Source: Marinilabiliales bacterium (GTDB taxonomy: Bacteria; Bacteroidota; Bacteroidia; Bacteroidales; BM523). Taken from it: a DNA stretch of 5,109 nt. Numbering within the stretch: the first letter of the stretch is position 1; each line of letters starts with the position of its first letter. The notes below the pieces were generated by a model. That model was not told where the DNA came from and searched no databases. It saw only the letters and a list, made by a program, of their open reading frames with translations. Position numbers and translations under genes: made by a program. Of this stretch, positions 1 through 5,109 are shown in pieces. Where the stretch lies: the NCBI GenBank assembly GCA_002869425.1, contig PKSZ01000667.1, positions 1 to 5,109 on the forward strand, in the 5' to 3' direction.

Positions 1-1
1 T

Positions 2-148
2 ATTTGCTCCATTGAGCACTCCAGACATAGATCATTCGAGAATTTTATAACAAACCTCATTGCTGGGCTGATTGCATACTCATTCTTTCCTAAGAAACCA
101 GCTATTAAATATGAAACTATCGAAACTAATCAAATAACCCTATTTTAA
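2..148 (+). CDS. IS982-family transposase, C-terminal fragment (runs off the left edge)
   Basis: The plus-strand frame starting at base 2 is open from the window edge to a TAA at 146-148, giving 48 residues. It contains RHRSFENFITNLIAGLIAY followed by SFFPKKPAI. The pattern 'E-H-S-RHRS-x-x-NF-x-x-N-x-x-x-GLIAY-x-x-x-PKKP' is what I know as the C-terminal end of IS982-type DDE transposases, enzymes that cut and rejoin the ends of their own insertion sequence. The catalytic acidic residues lie upstream, outside the window, so I cannot say whether the element is intact. No start codon is visible. The gene points toward the potassium-uptake operon and stops 116 bp before that operon's 3' end, so the two are convergent. 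The family call is from recalled motif similarity, not a search; the coding nature is well supported by the motif and the open frame. Confidence 0.8.
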   Translation: MCSIEHSRHRSFENFITNLIAGLIAYSFFPKKPAIKYETIETNQITLF

Positions 149-149
149 A

Positions 150-163
150 ATCGAACTCAGGTT
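150..163 (+). repeat. Candidate right terminal inverted repeat of the IS
   Basis: The sequence ATCGAACTCAGGTT lies immediately after the transposase stop codon and is more GC-rich than the flanking AT-rich DNA. Its position is right for the right-end inverted repeat. The partner (AACCTGAGTTCGAT or close to it) would lie about 1 kb to the left, outside the window, so this stays a positional guess. Confidence 0.35.
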
Positions 164-264
164 ATTACTAAATCAACTCCTTTTCCAGTTACAGCCGATC
201 AAAGCGTAAATTTTTGACATATTTAAATCTGCCTGTCTGAATTTCAACAAGCATGATATTTCTG

Positions 265-951
265 TTAATCATTCTTCAGTAATCTTTTAATATCAGATAG
301 TTTTCCATACATAACAAGGATATCGTTTTCGTCCAACACAGTTGTTGAGGAAGCAACCCCCTCAACAGTCTTGACCTTTCTTTTTACACCAATACTGTTC
401 TCACTTTCGCTTATCTTAATTTTTGTTAAGACAACAACCTCATATTCGCTTTTTATTCTTGCCTCCACCAATGTTTTTCCAACAAACTTTTCTGGTACAG
501 TTGCTTCAATAAGTCCATATTCGTCCGATAAGCAAAACGAATCGACAACTCTGTTCATGGTAATATTTTTAGTCCACCTGTTTGCTGTTTCTTCCTCGGG
601 ATGAATTATTTCTTCGATCCCCATAGCTTCCAGGATATTTTCATGTAATGGAGAAGTAGCTCTAACAATCAATCTTTTAACATTCATCTTTTTCATAGAT
701 GCAGTTGCCATAAGATTGGCTCCCTCATCTTCTCCAATACATACTATAACAACATCAGTATTCTTAAGCGGTAAAATTGAAGTAGCCTGTACGTCTTTAC
801 AGTCGAGACAAATTGTATGTGTAAGTTTTTCTTTATTTGCTTCAACATTGGTTATATCTTTATCAACTCCGATCACTTCATGACCAGCCCTTGAAAGCTT
901 TTCGCCCAATGAAACCCCAAAATTCCCTAATCCTATGATAATGAATTTCAT
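265..951 (-). CDS. trkA: TrkA/KtrA-family potassium-uptake regulatory subunit (RCK protein)
   Basis: This 228-residue cytoplasmic protein is the gating subunit of a Trk/Ktr potassium-uptake system: RCK rings bind nucleotide and open or close the attached membrane pore. Residues 1-~125 form the RCK_N Rossmann fold, with the nucleotide-binding glycine motif GLGNFG at 7-12 after the first strand (KFIII) and an acidic residue, D30, at the end of strand 2 (VIGVD) where the ribose is held. The CIGEDEGANLMAT stretch (71-83) and HPEEETA (117-123) are also typical. Residues ~137-227 are the RCK_C ligand-binding domain. One RCK_N plus one RCK_C in about 220 residues matches KtrA and single-unit TrkA, not the double-length TrkA of E. 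coli. The ATG at 949-951 begins directly at the first strand, so the start is secure; no clear Shine-Dalgarno sequence precedes it. It follows the pore gene by 9 bp and is almost surely co-transcribed with it. KtrA would be an equally good name. Confidence 0.93.
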   Translation of the reverse strand: MKFIIIGLGNFGVSLGEKLSRAGHEVIGVDKDITNVEANKEKLTHTICLDCKDVQATSILPLKNTDVVIVCIGEDEGANLMATASMKKMNVKRLIVRATSPLHENILEAMGIEEIIHPEEETANRWTKNITMNRVVDSFCLSDEYGLIEATVPEKFVGKTLVEARIKSEYEVVVLTKIKISESENSIGVKRKVKTVEGVASSTTVLDENDILVMYGKLSDIKRLLKND

Positions 952-960
952 ATCTTGTTA

Positions 961-2640
961 TTAATTGATTAATATTTTTTCTGATGGATACTTATAATCC
1001 AGGTATCGTACTCTTTTTAAAAAGCCTATAATTATCGTAAGCATACTTATCCGACCAATAAACATTGTCATGATAATTACAATCTTACTGGCTTGTGAAA
1101 GCTCTGAGGTAATTCCACTACTCAAACCAACGGTACTAAAAGCTGAAAAACACTCGAATGAAACAGGCAATATACTCATATGTTTTTCAAATGAACTTAC
1201 CATAAAGATGGCTGTACCAATCACAAAAACCGAAAGAATTATCAAAGCAAAGGCTCTCTTCACAGACGAAGAATCAATTTCCCGTCCCTGCAATTCCATC
1301 CTATTCTTGCCTCTGGCAACACTTATCACATTCATTACTGCGATTGAAAATGTACTGGTTTTAACCCCTCCCCCTGTTGATGCAGGAGAAGCTCCAATCC
1401 ACATTAGAAATATAATAACCAGCAAAGTAGAAGAGTGTAAGGCTCCGGTATCAACAGTATTAAATCCGGCTGTTCTTGGTGTAACAGCACTAAAAAAAGC
1501 AGTTACAATTTTCCCGAAAGAACTGTGCTCTGCAAGTGTATTATCATATTCCAAAAAATAAAATCCTATTGTTCCAACTATGATTAAAAACAATGTAGAT
1601 ACAACAACTATTCGAGTATTTAGATTAATAATCCAGGGTTGATACATATCTCTATCCTTTCTGATAAGGACAAAAAATGCTTTTCTTATCTTATATTTGA
1701 GATAATGGAAAAAGTTAAAAATTATAGGGAACCCGATTCCTCCAATAATAAACAACACTGCAATTATCATATGCATTGGATAATTGAAACGAAAATGAAT
1801 ATCATATAGGCTATTGCTCAAAGTAGAAAAGCCTGCATTACAAAATCCTGAGATGGCGTGAAAGATTGAAAAGAACACTTGCTCTTCCCACGAACTAATT
1901 GTACTGCTATCTATACTCAAAAATATTAGAAATGCTCCAACAGCTTCAATAAAAAAGGTTATCAGAATAATTTTTTTTAATGTATCAAACACATCATTTA
2001 GCTTATCAGAATTCGTCATTTCTTTTAATGATAACTGATTTTGATATGTTGCCTCTCCTTTAAAAAAATAGCTGAAATAGCTAATAAATGTCATGATTCC
2101 AATGCCCCCAATCTGAATTAGCATTAGAATAATAATCTGACCGAAAACTGTAAAATAAGTACCCGTATCAACCACAATAAGTCCTGTAACACACACTGCA
2201 CTGGTTGAAGTAAAAAGAGAATCGATAAACGAGATACCTGAATTGGTAGCTTTGGGTAGCATCAAGAGAAATGTTCCAATAATGATAAGAATAAAAAAGC
2301 TGAGCATAAAAATCTGAGGCGGATTTAATGCGAAACTCTTTGATCTATAACGTATTGCAGATAACTCACGAATAACAACCAATACAATAATCAAATGCAG
2401 ATGTGTATAAACGTGTTTGTGAAATACCGATGTAAGCTGAAATTTATCAAGAAAAATAAATAGGATATATACAATCACAAGTATATCTACATATAGAGCA
2501 TTGTAAGGAGGCTTACTATGTTTGAAAAAATACCTTCCTGTAATTGAAATTGCAGCAATTATGAGCGTTACATAATAATAATAATTTATTACCTGCTGAA
2601 TTGACGCAGTCTGGTCAAATCCCAGATCGAAAATTAACAA
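961..2640 (-). CDS. trkH: TrkH/KtrB-family potassium-uptake pore subunit
   Basis: This integral membrane protein conducts K+ (in some relatives Na+-coupled) into the cell under control of the RCK subunit encoded just downstream. It is 559 residues counted from the TTG at 2638-2640. All four pore loops are visible, each with the filter glycine: CVTGL at 150-154, FCNAGFS at 266-272, PRTAGFN at 388-394 and FSTVGLS at 501-507. The SPASTGGGVKTST loop (418-430), part of the gating region after the third pore, and the GRISMLT motif with conserved Arg (529-535) are also present. About 110 residues precede the family core and carry roughly three further membrane helices (about 20-36, 50-65 and 80-92), making the protein longer than KtrB (about 450) or TrkH (about 480). 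The TTG is the first conventional start in frame but falls in the middle of a hydrophobic helix; the true start is probably upstream (see 2641-2715). All filter residues are intact, so the pore appears functional. Confidence 0.93.
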   Translation of the reverse strand: MLIFDLGFDQTASIQQVINYYYYVTLIIAAISITGRYFFKHSKPPYNALYVDILVIVYILFIFLDKFQLTSVFHKHVYTHLHLIIVLVVIRELSAIRYRSKSFALNPPQIFMLSFFILIIIGTFLLMLPKATNSGISFIDSLFTSTSAVCVTGLIVVDTGTYFTVFGQIIILMLIQIGGIGIMTFISYFSYFFKGEATYQNQLSLKEMTNSDKLNDVFDTLKKIILITFFIEAVGAFLIFLSIDSSTISSWEEQVFFSIFHAISGFCNAGFSTLSNSLYDIHFRFNYPMHMIIAVLFIIGGIGFPIIFNFFHYLKYKIRKAFFVLIRKDRDMYQPWIINLNTRIVVVSTLFLIIVGTIGFYFLEYDNTLAEHSSFGKIVTAFFSAVTPRTAGFNTVDTGALHSSTLLVIIFLMWIGASPASTGGGVKTSTFSIAVMNVISVARGKNRMELQGREIDSSSVKRAFALIILSVFVIGTAIFMVSSFEKHMSILPVSFECFSAFSTVGLSSGITSELSQASKIVIIMTMFIGRISMLTIIIGFLKRVRYLDYKYPSEKILIN

Positions 2641-2715
2641 TAAAATCGCTAAAAGCCCTGATAAAAAAGGAAGCCTTTTTATTCTTTGCTGGTATTTATT
2701 TATCTGTTCTATAAT
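2641..2715 (-). other. Probable missing N-terminus of the TrkH pore protein, with no standard start codon
   Basis: Reading the pore gene's frame upstream of the TTG gives 25 more codons with no stop: a basic segment (EQINKYQQRIKRL) running into LPFLSGLLAILL, which joins LLIFDLGF of the annotated protein to make one complete membrane helix with a positively charged cytoplasmic start. That organisation shows this DNA is, or recently was, coding. The frame closes upstream at TAA (2731-2733) and TAG (2734-2736). Between them and the TTG there is no ATG, GTG or TTG in frame. The best candidates are ATT at 2713-2715 (a rare but real bacterial start, as in infC) or ATA at 2710-2712, one transition away from ATG, which would begin the protein M-E-Q-I-N-K-Y. 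From the ATT the protein would have 584 residues. A sequencing error is also possible. Confidence 0.65.
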
Positions 2716-2778
2716 ACAAAATTCTCTTTGTTACTATCCAATCAAATTACAGACAAACCAATCTATAAAGTTACAGAG

Positions 2779-2835
2779 TCCCTTATGCGTTTGCAATTGT
2801 TTTATCTTAAAATATATTAAATAATCGCAAGGTAA
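2779..2835 (+). repeat. Possible further, more decayed DUF4116 unit
   Basis: In the same frame as the relic that begins at 2836, this stretch reads S-L-M-R-L-Q-L-F-YLK-I-Y-stop-I-I-A-R-stop. Aligned with the intact unit (S-A-L-Q-F-A-S-D-YLK-N-D-W-D-V-V), it keeps the initial S, the YLK at the same offset, and a hydrophobic pair where VV is expected. A neighbouring frame supplies the missing F-A (TTTGCA at 2790-2795), suggesting small indels. The similarity is short and could be chance. Confidence 0.3.
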
Positions 2836-3218
2836 AACAACGGGAGTGCTTTACAGTTCGCATCTGATTATCTGAAAAACGACTGGGATGTTGTAACAAA
2901 TGCGCTAAAACAAAACGCAATATCTTTACTGTTTGCACAAGCTCCAATTCGTAATTATATTAAAGCAGTTTTTATTGCAGTTAAAAAATGGCCTTGACGA
3001 TTAACCTTGATACTTCAACCATGCCAATATACCTTCATCTGACCAATTTAATCATTGCCAAAAACAGTGTAGCGATAAAACACAAAAGTAATGAAAACCA
3101 ATTCAAGCATAATTATATCAACACTAATCCGGAATTCAATACCGAAGACAATCAGCTTTTTTTTATCGCAGCAATGAATCCTGATGAGCTTGATATTCTA
3201 CCATTAATAGACTCCTGA
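2836..3218 (+). pseudogene. Decayed DUF4116-type repeat protein, frameshifted
   Basis: Two overlapping frames together make one relic of about 128 residues. The first (2836 to TGA at 2995-2997) reads NNGSALQFASDYLKNDWDVV followed by TNALKQNAISLLFA; the 'NG-x-AL-x-FAS-x-x-LK-x-D-x-x-VV-x-x-A-x-x-x-N' pattern is that of DUF4116 repeats, short helical units of unknown function that occur in tandem. The second (2988 to TGA at 3216-3218) continues with weaker repeat-like sequence and ends with EDNQLFFIAAMNPDELDILP, again resembling a DUF4116 unit. The frames meet at a run of six A (2983-2988); seven A would join them as ...IAVKKMALTINL.... Upstream the same frame is closed by TAA at 2833-2835 and 2818-2820, and no start codon opens it. 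It lies divergent to the potassium operon. I infer a dead fragment of a formerly larger gene; its role is unknown. Confidence 0.6.
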
Positions 3219-3229
3219 TTACATTTTGA

Positions 3230-3364
3230 TTACAGGAAAAAGTCTCCACAGATTTTGTAATGGTTACGCGATATGAAGGTCTGAGTTGGCCAGTCGGCTG
3301 GCTTCAGGAAAATGGAGTTTTTGCTTGGCATAAGGAATGTAAATCAAATCAAACAAGTTCATAA
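3230..3364 (+). other. Short unrecognised open stretch after the DUF4116 relic
   Basis: Between TGA at 3227-3229 and TAA at 3362-3364 there are 44 open codons, with an ATG at 3260-3262 that would give 34 residues beginning MVTRYEGLSWPVGWL. The composition (three Trp, mixed charged and polar residues) looks more protein-like than the AT-rich DNA around it and could be the tail of the same dead gene or of another. I recognise no family, no ribosome-binding site is evident, and it may not be translated. The remaining 70 bp to the next gene's stop (3365-3434) contain nothing I can identify. Confidence 0.2.
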
Positions 3365-3434
3365 GATTTCAAACCTCTCAATAATTGAAATTCAAATGCG
3401 AAAAATAAGGAACTCTAATGCATCGTGCAAATAT

Positions 3435-5109
3435 CTATTGTACAATGAAATAATCTACATATTGCTTGTTTGCAATCCTGGTTTTTAGCAAATACATACC
3501 CTTCTTAAAACCTTGAGTGTTAATTTGAACTTTACCAGACTGATGATGATGATTATATTGTGATTCATAAAGCTTCCGACCGGAAATATCATAAACGGAA
3601 ATTAAAATGTCTTCGCCTGGTTCTGTCGCAAATTCTACATTTAGTTTTTCTTTTACAGGATTGGGATACAAATAGATGCAAGAAGGTGTTAACACATTTA
3701 GTGTTTCATTTGAACTGATAATATTGTTCCATTTATACATTCCACCGGAAGTAGAATTCCTGTTTATTCCCCCGGCATAGCCTGTGGCCTCATCCATCAT
3801 GGTGATTGAACTGTAATATACTCCTTCATCAATATCTGTCCATGTAAGGCCCATATCAGTGCTGTAAGCAGAACCCACCGTTTCAAGTACTTCACCATCT
3901 GTACCTATTGAGATGAGCATTTCCGGATTCCCGGGGACAAACTCAAGACCATCTTTCCTGATACCGCTACCGGGCGTAAAACTGGTCCATGATTCGCCAC
4001 CATCGGTGGTTATTTTGTTTTCAAAAGTTACAATATATGTATCCAGCATATTTCTTGCAATCTTCTGTGCAATACCCACATTCTCATCCGCAAAAGTCAT
4101 TTCTGTAATATAGCTTAAGCCTGTTTGCACTGCCGTCCAGTTATGACCTTTATCAGTTGACTTAAATACCCTGCCTTCTGAACTTGCCCACCACAAAGTA
4201 TTTCCAAAATGCTCATATTTTCCTGACAATGGATTTTCAGCTCCTATGGCATCGGGAATTTGGGCAACAGGAACCCTTTCCCAGTTTATACCTGCATCGG
4301 CAGTTGTATACATTTCAAATTCATCATCTACTTGATTTCCTAAACACCAGCCCTCGTTGTTATTAAAAAAATGAACAGCCACAGGATAACTTTCCGGTGA
4401 ATTAAACTCTGCTGTTGATTGTTTTGTCCAGGTAATTCCTCCATCTTCTGTTACAAATATACCACCATAGGGACCAAGTTCATCGGTAGCTGTTGTATGT
4501 AAGCACGCCCACGCCTTGTTATAACTAAGAGGGAAAATATTGGCGATATCATAGTTGGCATAAATATCTGCGCCACTTACAAAACCTGTTTCCCAGCTTG
4601 CTCCCCCGTTATTTGTTCGTGTAAACTCATTGAATATCTCGCCACAGGCAACATCAAAAGCAAAGCCCCATGCAACATTTTCATCCACGATAGCTATACT
4701 CTTCACTCCCCGATGTGGAGTTCCAAAACCAGAAACCTGTTTGATCCAGTTTGAACTTCCCGCCAAAACATAAATGTAAGAAGTTTTTTCAACTGTTTTG
4801 CTTTGCACTCCATCGCTAATTTCGAGACCAACATTATACACTCCCGCAGAATTGTATACTATTCCCTGCGGATTTTGTAGTGTTGAAGTTGTTGTTTCAG
4901 CTCCCGGAAATGACCAGCTCCATGAAACGATATCATCTCCTGCTGATAAATCTGTAAAATCAATGCTTTCACCTACCATTACAGTACTAAAACTAGCTGT
5001 AAAATCGGGAACAATATTGCCAATTGTGGCATATGCTGCCAAAGCTGCTGCCTCAGCATTGATTCGCCCCGAGCCCACTCCGTTTTCCCTGCCCGCATCA
5101 ATTTGCAAA
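3435..5109 (-). CDS. Secreted multidomain protein, likely subtilisin-type protease with PKD, Asp-box propeller and T9SS sorting domain (5' end beyond the window)
   Basis: The frame is open through the right edge, leaving 557 residues ending at TAG (3435-3437); the first readable Leu (TTG at 5106-5108) is internal, not a start. Residues 1-26 (IDAGRENGVGSGRINAEAAA...) resemble the last segment of a peptidase S8 domain, 'G-x-GR-I/V-NA-x-x-AL'; the catalytic Asp/His/Ser would be off-window, so protease is an inference. Residues ~34-115 are a PKD domain (WSWSFPG at 63-69, NP at 79-80, Y-x-x-AGVYNVGL at 85-95). Residues ~120-460 hold six Asp-box-like motifs (T/S-x-D/N-x-G-x-x-W) at 164-172, 219-227, 268-276, 316-324, 366-374 and 415-423, about 50 residues apart, as in BNR/Ycf48-type beta-propellers. 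Residues ~474-557 are a type A T9SS sorting domain (IYLYPNPVKEKLNVEF, VYDISGRKLYE, GMYLLKT), expected to be cleaved after outer-membrane export. The base composition is more GC-rich than the trk genes. Confidence 0.88.
   Translation of the reverse strand, partial: LQIDAGRENGVGSGRINAEAAALAAYATIGNIVPDFTASFSTVMVGESIDFTDLSAGDDIVSWSWSFPGAETTTSTLQNPQGIVYNSAGVYNVGLEISDGVQSKTVEKTSYIYVLAGSSNWIKQVSGFGTPHRGVKSIAIVDENVAWGFAFDVACGEIFNEFTRTNNGGASWETGFVSGADIYANYDIANIFPLSYNKAWACLHTTATDELGPYGGIFVTEDGGITWTKQSTAEFNSPESYPVAVHFFNNNEGWCLGNQVDDEFEMYTTADAGINWERVPVAQIPDAIGAENPLSGKYEHFGNTLWWASSEGRVFKSTDKGHNWTAVQTGLSYITEMTFADENVGIAQKIARNMLDTYIVTFENKITTDGGESWTSFTPGSGIRKDGLEFVPGNPEMLISIGTDGEVLETVGSAYSTDMGLTWTDIDEGVYYSSITMMDEATGYAGGINRNSTSGGMYKWNNIISSNETLNVLTPSCIYLYPNPVKEKLNVEFATEPGEDILISVYDISGRKLYESQYNHHHQSGKVQINTQGFKKGMYLLKTRIANKQYVDYFIVQ

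Larger units (their letters stand above)
1..163 (+). mobile_element. Right end of an IS982-like insertion sequence
   Basis: The segment comprises the transposase 3' end (stop at 146-148) and the short tail beyond it. In IS982-type elements the right terminal inverted repeat lies within a few tens of bases of the transposase stop, so the element should end close to 163. The exact boundary is inferred: the left end is not in the window, so the inverted repeat cannot be matched to its partner. No second copy of the tail sequence is seen elsewhere in these 5.1 kb. Confidence 0.6.

Noticed and set aside
173..220. Minus-strand ATG followed by 14 codons (MSKIYALIGCNWKRS) just downstream of trkA, tempting as the start of a gene cut by the insertion sequence.
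   Set aside because: Its stop (173-175) lies about 10 bp before the inferred IS end, so the insertion did not cut this frame; too short and without a recognisable motif.
1070..1561. A long plus-strand open frame opposite the trkH pore gene.
   Set aside because: The minus-strand frame has all four TrkH filter motifs; the opposite frame is a by-product of that codon usage and shows no family features.
2664..2680. Hairpin AAAAAGG-AAG-CCTTTTT resembling a terminator.
   Set aside because: Only two G-C pairs in the stem, and it lies within the probable N-terminal coding part of the pore gene.
2716..2830. Search for a Bacteroidota promoter (TTTG and TAnnTTTG) upstream of the pore gene on the minus strand.
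   Set aside because: Only a one-base-short variant (TAATTTG) was seen, without a properly placed upstream box, so no promoter is called.
3437..3446. Perfect 10-bp palindrome ATTGTACAAT beside the stop codon of the secreted protein gene.
   Set aside because: It lies inside the last codons and is short enough to occur by chance; no second copy or promoter context suggests an operator.

Overview
The window reads as chromosomal DNA from a member of the Bacteroidota. The strongest evidence is the gene entering from the right edge, which ends in a type IX secretion (Por) sorting domain, a system confined to that phylum. The AT-rich intergenic DNA and the lack of clear Shine-Dalgarno sequences before the genes fit as well. 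I cannot place it more finely than phylum.

Layout from left to right: (1) Positions 1-163 are the 3' end of an insertion sequence. They hold the last 48 codons of a transposase that I recognise as IS982-type (plus strand), followed by a possible terminal inverted repeat. (2) Positions 265-2640 (minus strand) are a two-gene potassium-uptake operon. It is transcribed from a TrkH/KtrB-type membrane subunit into a TrkA/KtrA-type cytoplasmic RCK subunit, with a 9-bp gap. The RCK protein binds nucleotide and gates the membrane pore. The pore gene has no ordinary start codon where its first membrane helix should begin: 25 further in-frame codons (2641-2715) complete that helix but contain no ATG, GTG or TTG. 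(3) Positions about 2779-3364 (plus strand) are a non-functional stretch. They contain the remains of a DUF4116-type repeat protein, broken by stop codons and by a one-base frameshift in a run of six A, followed by a short open stretch I do not recognise. (4) Positions 3435-5109 (minus strand) are the 3' part of a large secreted protein. What is visible is the last strand/helix of what looks like a subtilisin-type protease domain, a PKD domain, a propeller-like region with six evenly spaced Asp-box motifs, and a type A T9SS sorting domain. The start lies beyond the right edge.

The genes do not form one pathway. The window is a housekeeping ion-transport operon placed between a mobile-element end, a decayed gene and an exported enzyme. 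I found no RNA gene, CRISPR array or convincing new system. The most useful observations are the missing start of the pore gene and the repairable frameshift in the DUF4116 relic.
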